A DNA stretch of 64,000 bases from GWE2-42-39 sp963662895. Its GTDB lineage: Bacteria; Bacteroidota; Bacteroidia; Bacteroidales; Prolixibacteraceae. Positions 44,146 through 57,500 of the stretch are shown piece after piece. A model generated the notes under the pieces. The model was not told where the DNA came from and did not search any database. It worked only from the letters and a program-made list of their open reading frames with translations. The stretch spans positions 2,666,001-2,730,000 of the forward strand of contig OY759981.1 of assembly GCA_963662895.1 (NCBI GenBank), given 5' to 3'. Position 1 is the stretch's first letter, and every line of letters starts with the position of its first letter. Made by a program: the position numbers and the translations under genes.

Positions 44146-44901
44146 ATGTATCATACAGTAATTATTGACGATGACATCCTGGCCAGGAAGGTATTAAAAC
44201 GGATCCTGGAACAAAATTTTAAAGAAATAGAAATACTGGGGGAGGCAGAGTCTGTAGCATCAGGTATGCAACTGATCGGGGCAGTTAATCCCAACCTGGT
44301 ATTCCTGGATATAGAAATGCCTGATGGTACCGGCTTTAACCTGCTCGAACAACTGGAAAATATCGATTTCAAACTTGTTTTTACCACTTCATACAGTGAT
44401 TATGCAATCACAGCCTTTAAATATTCGGCATTCGATTATATTGTGAAACCGGTTTTACTGGAGAATGTAAAATCAACCATGAAGCGGATTAACGAAATTC
44501 CGGTACTAAATGAAAGACAGAGGGTTGAAGTATTGAAAAATAACCTTACGGGTAAAGACCCGGACAAAGAAGTAACCATTGCCCTCCCGGAAATGAATGG
44601 TTTTTCTATTGTAAAAATAAAAGATATTGTTCGCTGTGAAGGTGAACGCAATTATTCCCGTGTTTATTTCCGTAATGGGAAGTCGATCCTGGTTAGCCGT
44701 ACCCTTCTCGAATTCGATAACCTTTTAGTCCCTCACGGTTTTTACCGCATCCATCGTTCACATCTGGTAAACCTGAGGGATGTGACCAAATTTCTTAAAA
44801 CCGATGGGGGCATTGTTGAAATGTCGGATAAATCTCAACTCCGGGTTTCCCCTAAATACAAAGACGAATTACTTGAAAATTTACTAAATAACAGGCTTTA
44901 A
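44146..44901 (+). CDS. LytTR-family DNA-binding response regulator
   Basis: A 251-residue transcriptional regulator. The receiver domain (1-120) has the acidic pocket IIDDDILARK, phosphoacceptor Asp55 in VFLDIEMPDGTGF, and the conserved Lys in DYIVKPVLLENV. The LytTR DNA-binding domain (about 150-251) shows VRCEGERNYSRVYFRNGKS and RIHRSHLVNLRDV. Its usual LytS/YehU-like kinase partner is not adjacent. It lies upstream of the giant surface protein gene, separated by 690 bases, in the same orientation; control of that gene is possible but unproven. Confidence 0.94.
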   Translation: MYHTVIIDDDILARKVLKRILEQNFKEIEILGEAESVASGMQLIGAVNPNLVFLDIEMPDGTGFNLLEQLENIDFKLVFTTSYSDYAITAFKYSAFDYIVKPVLLENVKSTMKRINEIPVLNERQRVEVLKNNLTGKDPDKEVTIALPEMNGFSIVKIKDIVRCEGERNYSRVYFRNGKSILVSRTLLEFDNLLVPHGFYRIHRSHLVNLRDVTKFLKTDGGIVEMSDKSQLRVSPKYKDELLENLLNNRL

Positions 44902-44941
44902 TGCCTGATGGTTTCAGGTCATGACATAGCGTGACCTGAAA
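44892..44941. terminator. Two small hairpins after the LytTR gene
   Basis: CAGGC (44892-44896) pairs with GCCTG (44903-44907), overlapping the stop codon region. TTTCAGGTCA (44912-44921) pairs perfectly with TGACCTGAAA (44932-44941). Neither is followed by a T-run, so a terminator role is plausible but uncertain. Confidence 0.35.
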
Positions 44942-45588
44942 TGATTCCAATCTCCCATTTACACTGAGTCCCCCTCGGATAGGAAGTCGGCGATCACTGA
45001 TTAAAGGTCGTCTGTCTCCATTCCTTCTCTGCTGCTAAAAATTATGTTTCTGGTTGTCTTCCTTCTCCTGGCATTTCCCTGATGAATACCGAAGGTATCT
45101 GATCAGCCTGTTCTGATTAACAGGCCTGCTGAAATGGTTGCTGACAGATGCCTTTATTTTCGCGAACAGATCATGTCTGAGGGGCGCTGGTACCTCCTTT
45201 TTCAATCTTAAACGAAATGTTCCTTTCATAGTAATTGCACAGCTTGTAAAATGGCGATTTGTTGGCTGATTATACAGGGGAAAATAGAATTGATAAATCA
45301 TCCGGCATGTTTGATACACAAATGCCCGGCTTTGCTAAGGTGACATATTTTTTATAGCAGTAATAACATATTTTTACCTTGACTAAAACACACGATCGTG
45401 AATAGTACCAGGTTATATAAAGAGATTTTACTCTTAAGGGAATTTTTTTGTGTATGGACAAAAAATTCTTTCTCCGCTACCGAAAGCCGGGATACTGTTA
45501 CCGGACAGTATATTCTTGACACATTCCCCATGGAACATACTTTTTTAAGAGGATTGCCCCCGGTTTATTACACCAATACCTATAGCCT
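44902..45588. other. Gene-free region upstream of the giant surface protein gene
   Basis: Nearly 690 bases. A minus-strand frame (45035-45319, inner ATG at 45229, 64 residues beginning MKGTFRLRLKKEV) is basic and not obviously random, but I recognise nothing in it. A plus-strand frame at 45398-45592 is listed separately. The region is otherwise AT-rich near 45340-45390 and should contain the promoter of the giant gene, for which I see no exact TAnnTTTG box. Confidence 0.5.
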
Positions 45589-45592
45589 ATGA
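45398..45592 (+). CDS. Doubtful small ORF overlapping the giant gene start
   Basis: A 64-codon frame with a GTG start, MNSTRLYKEILLLREFFCVW and further polar residues. Its stop overlaps the giant gene ATG as ATGA (45589-45592), the arrangement expected for translational coupling or a leader peptide. No domain is recognisable, so this may be chance. Confidence 0.2.
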   Translation: MNSTRLYKEILLLREFFCVWTKNSFSATESRDTVTGQYILDTFPMEHTFLRGLPPVYYTNTYSL

Positions 45593-48500
45593 AACGACTT
45601 TTACCAATTTTGAAAAATAACGGTTTCTTTTTGCTTCCCTTCTCTTTTCTGTTGTTTGGGTTTAGCGGCATGGTAAAAGGGCAAACAGCTTCTTCCTTAA
45701 CAAATAATTCAGGGCAAAAATTTTATGCCCGCTTCCCGTATATCAAACAAAAGATAAAACAATTAGTCTTAGTAATATTATCAACTCTGTTTTTTTCGGT
45801 TCATTCATTATCCCAAACACAATCGCAAACGTTTACTTCTTCAGGAACTTTTACTGTACCTACCGGTGTAACTTCTGTTAAAGTGGAATGCTGGGGTGGT
45901 GGCGGAGCTGGAGGAGGATCAACTTTCAATCGTTTCGGTGGATCGGGTGGTGGCGGCGGCGGTTATACGGCCAGCGTTCTAACAGTAACCCCGGGACAAA
46001 CGATTTCCTATACAGTAGGAGCAGGAGGAACAGGCGAAGATGGAGCAAATGGAACTGACGGAACTGCTTCTTCATTTCTGAGTTTAACTGCTAATGGAGG
46101 CTCTGGTGGAGAAAGAAATAGAGGAACTGCCGGGGCTGGTGGATCGGCAACAGGAGGGGTAATTAACACTACGGGAGGCACCGGAAGCGCTGGAAGCAAT
46201 AAAGGAGGCGATGGAGGCGATGGAGCTAACGGTGGAGATGGAGGAAAAGGAACTAGTAATGAAGATGGAGAAGATGGTACTGCTCCCGGTGGCGGCGGTG
46301 GCGGCGGTGAACAATATTGGTCATACAACATGGCTGGTGGCGACGGTGCTGACGGGCAAATAGCAGTAACTTATCTTCCTTCCATAAGCGGAACGACAAC
46401 GGTTTGTGCCGGTTCATCAACAACTCTTTCAAATACTGTTTCCGGTGGTACATGGAGCAGCACTACCCCTTCGGTTGTAACGATCAATTCCTCGACCGGA
46501 GTTGTAACGGGTATTTCGGGAGGTACTTCGGTGATTACGTATTCTGTAGAATCGGGTATTTTCGGATATTATTTAACAGTAACAACCACTGTAACTGTTC
46601 AGGAAAGCGTGGGAGGTACAATCTCAGGGACATCAGCTATCTGTCTCTGGGATGCAGTGTCCCTTACATTAAGCGGTTATACCGGAACCATCCTCCGTTG
46701 GGAAAGAAATATCAATTCTGCGGGGTGGACAAATACCAGGGGAGGAACAAATCCTACTTTTTCTGAAACACCTTATCCTTCCGGTACGTGGCAATACCGG
46801 GTCGCGGTACAGGATGGTTCCTGCAGCGAGGCATACTCCGAAGTTTTCTCCGTTACAGTCAGCCCGGCGACTGTTGGAGGTTGGATGAGTACAAGCAATT
46901 CCAATTCCGTTTGCCTGGGTTCTTCTATTGGTACCCTTACACTGAATGGAAGCACGGGAGATATTTTCAGGTGGGAAAAACGGATAGATTCAGGATCATG
47001 GGTCAACATCAGCAATACAGCAACAACATATACCGAAGTGCCTGAATCTGCTGGGAAGTGGGAATACCGTGCGCTGGTACAAAGCGGGTCGTGTTCATCT
47101 GCTTATTCAGGAACCGTCTCCCGGACAGTTGTTTCCTCAGGGGCTATCTCTCTGGGAGAAAATCCTTCAATATGCCGGGGAACTACGTCCGCATCACTTC
47201 CTTATTCAGTGACTGAGGGAAACCCGGATTCGTACAGCATTGACTTTGATGATGCAGCTAACGCTGCAGGATTTGGCGATTTTACCGGTTGGTCATTATC
47301 TGAAAGCCCTATATCGATAAATGTACCGTGGAATGTTGCAGCAGGGACTTATAACGGTTCTCTGAGTGTAGAAATGTCAGGGTGTTCCGGAAGCCCGTTG
47401 TCTTTTACCATTACCGTAAATCCAGAGCCAACATTAACCGGCGTTTCCCTGGCTTCACCGGCCTGTGTGGGTAGTGGAGCCGTGATTAGCCTGACAGGAT
47501 TGGTACCTAACAGCACCTCAACTATTGAATATTCAATTAACAACGTATCTCAACCCCCCGTAACAGGAGTTGTGGCTGACGGATCGGGAGTAGCCACCTT
47601 TACTTCAGCAGACCTGACACTGACTGATGACGGAAAAACCTTAAAAGTAACAGATATTACAATTACCAGCGCAACACCTAATTGTTCCGCTTCATTTTGG
47701 GCAGACAATTCATGCACTGTTACAGTTATGGTATTGCCCGGAGCCGCTGGCAGCATTACAGGAGATCAAATTGTTTCTTCCGGACAAAGCAACGTGTCTT
47801 ATTCTGTAAGTTCTGTCAGTAATGCAACCAGTTACGGATGGGAGTACTCGGGAATAGGAGTTACTGTAAACAACGGAACGACCAATAGTATAACCATTGA
47901 CTTTGCTTCAAATGCGACTTCCGGGAACCTGACTGTATGGGGGGTAAATTCGTGTGGAAACGGAACTGTTTCTGCCAGTTTCCCGATTACTGTACTTTCC
48001 GAATCTGAAGTGACAGTTACAGCTTCGGATGCAACCGCCTCGGAAACAGGCTCTGATCCGGGAGAGTTCACCATTGACCTGGGAACAGTAAACAATACCG
48101 GTTCGGCAGTTGTTGTCAGTTTCAATGTTACCGGTACAGCAACTGCTTCTGCTGATTATCAGTCGATAGGTACGTCTGTTCCCATTCCTGACGGGAGCAA
48201 GACAGCGGTTATTGCAGTTACCGGGATTGTTGATGACACCCAGATAGAAGGGAATGAAACAGTAATTATTACTTTAACCGGGACGAATAACTCACTGTTC
48301 ACTGTAAATACTACCCCTGCTACTGTCACCATCACCGACAATGACTCACCACAGAATGCAGACACAGATGGCGATGGCGTCTTTGATGTTAATGATCTGG
48401 ATTCTGATAATGATGGAATTACAGATTGTGCAGAAAAAGGGCTGGATGGTTTGACTGTTGGCAATGCTTTTGTAATATCAGGCAATGCTTCCGTGGTTTC

Positions 48501-51500
48501 GGCAACTCAGGTTCAACTTACTCCGGAAGCAGGTTATATGCGCGGGACAGCAATGTACGTAAATCAGATCGATTTTACTGAAAGTTTTAATTTTTCATTT
48601 GAAGCCTACTTAGGGGATAACAACGGGGCTGATGGCATCGCCATTGTCTTTCATAACGACCCGGCTGGTGTAAATGCTATCGGGGCAGACGGTGAAGGGA
48701 TGGGGGCCAGCGGGATACAGAATGGAATAGTTTTGGAACTGGATACTTATCAGAATACAAACCAGGGGGATCCCGTAGGCGATCATGGATGTATCTGGGA
48801 GTCTGATAATATTGCAAACAGGATTACAAACCCTATTGAGGTTGGTGAACTTGAAAATAATGCATGGCACCCGGTCTTAGTTAACTGGGATGCCCCAACA
48901 AATACAATATCGTATTCGGTAAATGGAATTACAGCCGGACAATATACAGGAGATATAGTTACCAATTATTTTGAGGGTAATAGTATCGTGTATTTCGGGT
49001 TCTCCGCAGCAACCGGGGGAGAAAAAAATGTTCATAGTATCCGGTTCAGCGATCTGTGTTCCCTTTCTGCTGTCATCGATACAGATAACGATGGAATTCC
49101 CGATTATCTGGATCTGGACAGCGATGGCGACGGTTGTAATGATGTGATTGAAGCCGGTTTTACTGACGGAAACAATGATGGTCTTTTAGGGGGAGCACCC
49201 GTGACGGTTGATACAAATGGTCTGGTCACAAGCGGAACAGATGGCTATACGCAACCAGCCGATGCTGACGGTAACGGTGTGTTCGATTTTCAGGAGGCGG
49301 GGGTTTCGCCTTCAATAAGTGTACAGCCACAGGATGCAACTGTTGTTGAAGGTGGCACAGCAACTTTTTCTGTTACTGCCTCAACAACATCCTATCAGTG
49401 GGAATATAGTACCGACGGAGGAGCAAACTGGACAGATGTTCCCGAAGGCGGAATATATAGCGGGACTGAAACCGCAACATTAACAATAACCAACGTTACC
49501 GCTTCTTTAAGCGGTAACCGATATCGTGTGTTCCTTGGGACCATTGGTTATGCCTGCGGGACAGAGCTTACTTCAGATGCGGGCATTTTAACGGTTTCAT
49601 CGTGTATCGCAAGCCAGCCATCAAGTGTAACAGTCAATGCGGGGAGAAGTACATCCTTTTCCGTTACTTCTTCTGCGTCCGGCAGCCTTTCGTATCAGTG
49701 GCAAATAAGTACAGATGATGGATCAACGTGGAATAACATTACAGCAGCCGGTTCTGATCCGGTTTATAGTGGTTATACAACCGAAACATTAATATTAACG
49801 GGGGTTGTCACGGCTAACGATGGTTATCAATATCGTTGTGTGGTAAGCGGGGACTGTTCCGGCACATCCGATGCCGCTACTTTAAATGTGCTCGTTGCCG
49901 GGGAACACGATCCTATTGCCGTTGTTATTATTGACAATATTGTCAAACCAAGCACAATCTCGGTAGGAGAAACCGTGTGCATTACATTCGATGTTCATAA
50001 CCTGGGGCCGGATGCAACAATAAATCCTGTAACCTGGAGTTTTGAAATACCCAACAATTTGTTATATGTAAGCAGTGGTTCATCTTCCGGAATTACTGAA
50101 TCAGGAGGTGCTTTAAGCGCTACCTATCCGGGGTCCCTTGCAGTGGATGCAACCCAAAGCTATTCCATATGTTTTACCCTCGATCCTTCTGTTACCTGTC
50201 CTGGCAGCCAGATTGAAAGCGTAGGGGCCGGCGATTGCGGTACTTCTTCAGGCAGGATTACTATTTCCGGCGGAACAGAACTCAGTTCAGGCTATCTTCA
50301 TTTCCAGCGGTGGAACAATTGGGGTACCGGGGGTGATGAAGACGATGCAGCCGACGGTTCAATGATGAATAACTTTCTGGCCACCGACGATGCACCCTTT
50401 TCTACCTGTGGTGCAAATCAGGGAAGGGCCCCGTCAACGGCTGATATCGACCTTTGGTATGATGATGATCATACCAATTTTGACGCTTTAGTCTCATACG
50501 ACGACCCCACTCCTAACCGTACCCGCGTGACCTGGGCCTGGACGGGGATACTTGTCCCTTCAGAAAACGGCCAGTACAACTTTTGCGGAGAAGATGTGGA
50601 TGACAGTTGGTCTGCCTGGTTAACTTCCGGTTTTGACCCTGCCAGTGGTGAATCGTTCGACAGGTCATCTGCCAGCATCATTGATGAATATAACGGATGG
50701 CAGGGAACCGGGGCACAAATCGGTGCCTCCAGCGAACTAAAATGCGGTGTCCCCTACTGGTTCAGGCTGGTCATTTCGAGTCGTAACGCTTGTTCCGACA
50801 GTTCTCCAGGAGGATATACCAGTGCCGGTTTTGGTGAATCAGGAAGCAGTACCTGCTCTGCCAACTGGAATGCATTTATTACAGAGCCATTGGGTATTGC
50901 CATTGAAATAGACTTTTCCTGCGATTCTGACGGTGACGGAATTGATGATGCCGATGATATTGATGCCGATAACGACGGGATAACCGATGATGCAGAGGGA
51001 ACAGGCGATACCGACGGCGACGGGATACCGGATAGGTATGACCTGGATTCGGATAACGACGGGATTTATGATATTGTAGAAGGAGGGGGTACTGATGCCG
51101 ATTTTGACGGATTGGTTGACGGCCCCTGGATTGATGAAAATCAAAATGGCTTGTATGATTTATACGATACGTTTTGCAACACCATCACCTATTCAGGAAA
51201 CGGGCTTGATGTACTATCATCAACATCAACGATCACTTATCCTTTGCGGATCAGGTATGAACCCGATGCACTTGTCTCAAGGTTCAATAATTCAGGGGAA
51301 GTATTGGTACTGCAACTCGACGATGTGGTACCCGGTGGTAAAACCATAGCTATTACTCACCGCCGGTATTCAGGCTCTTCCTATGGTAGTACGAATGTAA
51401 AGGTTGAATATTCAAGCGATAACTTAACGTGGAATACATTAACGACGCTTTCAACCACAAGCACTACTCTGGCCAACGTAACGGCCACGCCTGGCGGCGA

Positions 51501-54500
51501 TGCTGAATATTTACGCTTCACCAATAACAGCAATACCTATCTTCCTGAAATTGATGCGGTAAGTTTTAGTTATACCGCGGATAAGTGCCCCTCCAACGAT
51601 GGCACCCCTCTTGACCAGGATTCTGATTCAGACGGGATATTAGATGCTTACGAACTGGATTCAGACGATGACGGTTGTAATGATGTTATTGAAGCTGGTT
51701 TCACTGATGGGAATGATGATGGCATCTTAGGCGGTACCCCGGTAACGGTTGACGCCAACGGTGTGGTCTCAAGCGGGACTGATGGTTATACCGAACCGGC
51801 TGATGCTGATAATAACGGCGTGTTTGATTTTCAGGAGGAGGGATTATTTCCTTCAATAAGTGTACAGCCACAGGATGCAACTGTTGTGGAGGGGGGCACA
51901 GCAACTTTTTCTGTTACTGCTTCAGCAATGACCTATCAGTGGGAATATAGTACCGACGGAGGATCAAACTGGACAGATGTCGCCGAAGGCGGAATATATA
52001 GCGGGACTGAAACCGCAACATTAACAATAACCAACGTTACCGCTTCGTTAAACGGTAACCGATATCGTGTGTTCCTTGGGACCATTGGTTATGCCTGCGG
52101 GACAGAGCTTACTTCAGATGCGGGCATTTTAACGGTTTCATCGTGTATCGCAAGCCAGCCATCAAGTGTAACGATCTGCGCCGGAGGAAGCACATTCTTT
52201 TCCGTTACTGCCGCAGGCAACGCTTCGTATCAATGGCAGGTAAGTACAAACAGCGGAGGATCATGGACCAATATTATTTCACAAGGTTACCAGCCCCAGT
52301 ATTCAGGATACACATCTTCAACTTTAACCCTTACAGGAACTGTATCCTCAAATGACGGGTATCAATACCGGTGTGTTATAATCGGCGATTGTTCTGATAC
52401 TTCCGATGCGGCTACCCTGAACGTTGGGACTGTTGACATTACATATACTTTAAGCGCTTCCCCCGGGCTTATTGATGTTGGGGGGAGTAGCACGCTTACC
52501 CTTTCAGACAGTGAGGTAGGCGTTAATTACCAGTTACGGACCGGGACTACCAATATCGGCAGCGTGGTGGCCGGGACAGGCGGAGCAATCAGCTTTGATC
52601 CTGTTTCCCCAACTTCATCAACCCAGTACAATGTTTTGGCAACGATAGCAAGCGGCGGATGTACCAGTATCCAGATGACCGATATCCGTACCGTAATCGT
52701 TAATACTGGCGGGATGATTATTGAATTAAATCCCTGCAACGGGCAACCGGGGGTAAATTTTTTCACAAACAGTGAATTTAAAACTGTTTCAGAAAATACT
52801 TACCAGATACCCGACCAGTCAGCATACCCTGGTGTAGTACTGGGCTATCCCTTGGGTAGCTACACTGACTACACATATGGGCTGGTCGACGATGCGAACG
52901 ACCCGCTTCCTGACGGACACTATGTCATTGCAAATTCAACCAGGGGGATGTACTGTTCCCCGCAAAATACTTCAGAGGTCTGGCTGGATACCTACGACAA
53001 TACCCAGCAGGATGGCACCGGCCACATGTATATTGTAAATGCCAGTTATGACCCGGGCGAATTTTATGCTGAAGAACTAACCGATCTTTGTGAAAATACC
53101 AAATATGAATTCAGTGCAGATATAATCAATTTATATGCCTCGAACTGGGTCCCCAACGGAACAGAATATCTGAGTTATTTTCCTACCAATGACCAGGGAG
53201 ATTACTATTCTATTTTACCCAATATCGATTTCATGCTCGATGGACAGGTAGCATTGAATACCGGGAATATAATGAATGATGAGAACTGGCATACCTATGG
53301 ATTTACCTTCAGGACGGGTCCCGGGCAGACGTCGGTCACCCTTACAATGCGGAATAATTCGACCGGGGGGATTGGAAATGACATTGCATTGGACAATATT
53401 GTAATGCGTTCCTGCGGACCGGTCATCGAAGTGGAAATTGAAACCACCTTACCTGTTTGTTCCGGCGTACCGGTAACCATGTCAGCAGTTTTAGTCGCGA
53501 CAGATTATGAAACTCCTGAATATCAATGGCAAATAAGTACGGATGACGGAACAACATGGAACGATATTTCAGGAGCTACCTCCAGCTCTTACACGAGCCT
53601 GGATCCTGAATATGGAGATCAGTACCGTTTTGTTGTCGGTGAAACTACTGATAACTTAAGCAATACAAGGTGTAGTGTTGCATCCGATCCTGTAACCATT
53701 ACTACGATAGCAGGGATTACAGGGACAACGCCGGGATCGGTTTGTGGTACAGGAACAGTTACATTGGGTGCTGTCGCTACCGATGGTTCAACCATAAACT
53801 GGTATGACGCTTCTACAGGTGGAACACTGTTACAAACAGGAGGTACCCCTTCTACCTATACAACTCCTTCAATAAGTACAACAACTACCTATTATATGGA
53901 GGCAGTCAACAGTGGTTGTATCAGTGCACGTACCCCGGTTGTTGCAACTGTAAATACCACTGTTACTGCAAGTGTGAGTATTTCAGCCAGTACCGGAATT
54001 TCTGTTTGCACGGGCACGAATGTAACATTTACTGCCATACCAACCAACGGGGGGGACAGTCCAGGTTATCAATGGAAAGTGAATGGTTCAAATGTCGGGA
54101 CAGACAGCCCGACATATACAACCAACAGCTTAACGAACGGGCAGACGGTTACCTGTGTGATGACAACAAGCCTTTCCGATTGTGTAGCAGGCTCGCCGGC
54201 TACATCAAACCAAATAACAATGACCGTTGGAACTAATCTGCCTGCAAGTGTGACCATTGCTGCCGATCCGGGAAATACCATTTGTTCCGGAACAAACGTA
54301 ACCTTCACGGCGACACCGGTTAACGGAGGCGCTATACCTACCTACCAGTGGAAAAAGAACGGAACCAATATCACAGGTGCTGTTTCCGATATTTACACTT
54401 CAAATTCATTAGCAGACGGAGATGCAATTACCTGTGTGATGACAACGAGCTTAAGTTGTGCCACAGGCAGTCCGGCTACCAGTAACGGGATTACAATGTC

Positions 54501-57500
54501 GGTAAGTCCAGCCAGTACGATAACCCTTTCGTCTGCAGCCGGTACCGACAACCAGATACTCTGTGTCAACACGGCCATTACAGCCATCACTTACTCGACT
54601 ACGGAAGCAACCGGGGCAACTTTCTCAGGTCTTCCGGCAGGTGTAACAGGAAGCTGGGCTTCGAACACGGTAACAATCAGCGGCACGCCGACTGCTTCAG
54701 GAACATTTGATTACACGGTTACCTTAACAGGAGGCTGCGGAACGACAAGCCGGTCCGGGACTATTACCGTTACTCCGGCCAGTGCTGCCGGCCCTGTTTC
54801 TTCAGACCAGGAGATATGCAGTGGCAGTCTGCCCTCTGATATGACTATTGCCAGTGCTACAGGAAATATCCAGTGGCAAGAGGCAAATGATGCCGCCTTT
54901 ACGGCCAACGTAACAAATGTGGGAACCAATTCAACGACCCTGACAGGGGAACAGGTTGGTACGCTGACGGAAACCCGCTACTTCAGGGCAGTTGTTACCA
55001 ACGGGGTCTGCTCTCCAATCACTTCAGAAATTATAACGGTTACAGTCGACGAGACCGATCCGGTATTCTCTGATTGTCCTTCCAATATCACGGTGAATGT
55101 TGATGCAGGTGAATGTACCTATACGCATAGCGGCACTGCCTGGGATGCCACGGCTACAGATAATTGTAATCTGGAAAGCCTTGTCTGTGAGTTAACCGGG
55201 GCAACAACAGGAACGGGAATTTTTTCATTGAATGCAGTCGTGTTTAACCCGGGAGTAACCACTGTTACCTGGACAGCTACCGATGATAAAGGAAATTTCA
55301 GTACTTGCAGTTATACCGTAACGGTTAGCGAAGACCTTTCTATTTCGGCACAGCCTCAAAACCAGACCGTGTGTGAAGGCAGTGATGCCTTCTTCTCGGT
55401 TACGGCTTCAGGAATAGGCGGAACTCCAACCTACCAGTGGCAGGTGGATACCGGTAGCGGGTTTGCAGATATTCCAGGTGAGACTTCAGCTTCACTCACC
55501 CTGAGTTCTGTTACAACCAGTATGGATTCGTACCAGTATCAAGTCGTTGTTACCGGCGCCTGCGGCGTTGATGCTGTAACGAGTAACGCGGCTACCCTGA
55601 CGGTTAACACAACTGTAGCGGCAAGTGTCAGCATTGCTGCTTCACCTTCTTTCCCAATTTGCGCCGGCACCAGTGTAACCTTCACCGCTACCCCTGCTAA
55701 TGGCGGAGATACTCCAACTTATCAATGGTATAACGGCAGCGAAGCAATAAGCGGGGAAACCGGGTTAACCTATACTTCTTCATCGTTATCCGATGGCGAT
55801 GTTATTTCAGTACAGATGACTTCCAATGCGACCTGTGTGACAGGAAGCCCGGCAACCAGTAATTCGATTACTGTCAGTACGACAAGACTTGATTTTGAAC
55901 AGTTAATGTTTATTGATGAAATTTGTTACGGCGAAAATTCAGGCCAAATCCTGGTTGAACTGACTGGCGGTACGCCCAACTATTCCATTTCTGTATTGAA
56001 TGGAAGCAATATCCAGGTTGCAACTTACACCTCAACTTCCGGGGAAGAGCACCTGTTTGAGAATCTTGCCCCCGGTACTTACACGGTTAATGTAACCGAT
56101 AATGCCGGTTGTGCCATTTCATATACCAGCCTGATCAATGCTGCAGAAGACATAACGATCAGCCTGAATCGTTTGACGAATAACGCCTGTTATGAAGATG
56201 AAAACGGGGCGATTGACATTAGTGTTACGGGAGGTACACAGGGTAATTATTTCCTGTTTGACGAAAATTCAGGCGACGGTACCGATGCCGGGACCCGGAT
56301 TGATGTTCCCTATTACAGCGATTTGGCGATCAGATATTCAGGAACACTTGAATGCTGGGTCAAATTCAGAAATTCGCCACAGAATTATGCTGTTTTTATA
56401 ATAAAAGGGAATACCACGGAGAGTGAAAAATATTCATTGCAGTTATATAACAAACAACTGGCTATTACTTTACATAAAGGTACAGGAGGCGACGTATCAT
56501 CCAACTACACATATATTAGCGGTGGTACCAGTCCTTTCCCGACAGGTGAATGGCACCATGTAGCCGGCACCTGGGATGTGGACAGCAGCACCGGGACAGG
56601 CAACATGTACCTGTACCTGGATGGCGTCCAGGTGGAAACCACGTCAATTACTACTTCCGATCTGCCCAATACTGCGGGAACAGATGACGCCCCTTTGATG
56701 ATTGGCCGTCAGTATACAAACAGTGCATACCAGGGATTCCGTTTCGATGGGTATATCCGCGAAGTGCGGGTATGGGATTACCAGCGTTCGAAGGTACAGA
56801 TACAGTCGACCATGTACAGCTCGTTAAGTGGCAGCGAAACCGGCCTTGTTGCTTATCTTCCCATACAGGATGGCTCGGGAACGACCATTGCCAATGAGGT
56901 AACGCTTTCCGGGGCTAATGACGGGACCGTGGCCAACGGCAGTCCCGATTACTGGGAGTCAGGATACCAGCATTCGTGGACCGGGCCGGATGACTTTACC
57001 GCTACAACCGAAGACCTGACCGGCCTGGCTACAGGAGAGTATACCGTTACGGTAACCGATGTAAATAATTGTACAAAAACAGCACAGTATACCATCACAT
57101 CAGAAGATGAAACAGCTCCGGTCTTCAGCGCAGGTACCCCCACGTCTTTTTCTGCAAATACTTCGGATGACGGGAATACCGGTGATTGTCAGTATACATT
57201 GTCGTCAACTGCTTTTGATATATCATCATCGTATGTAACCGATGATTGTGATTTTACACTGACCCATGATTACACCGGCAATGGCCATTCTGATGATACG
57301 ACCCTGAATGGCGCTGTTTTCGATGCAGGGACACACACCATTACATGGACTGCCTCCGACCTCTCCGGAAATTCAGCTACTCATGAAGTCACCATTACAA
57401 TTTCTGATGATGAAAATCCGGTTGTTACCTGCGAAACAACAAATCAGACAGTAAATGTTAATTCGGGTGAATGTACCTATAGGCATAGCGGCACTGCCTG

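Noticed and set aside
45035..45319. 94-codon minus-strand frame with inner ATG at 45229
   Set aside because: Basic and possibly peptide-like, but no homology recognised, no promoter and an isolated position; not supported enough to call.
46008..46331. Long proline-rich minus-strand frame opposite the glycine-rich part of the giant gene
   Set aside because: It is the antisense shadow of GGC/GGA codons; no start context or domain, and the plus-strand frame is clearly coding.
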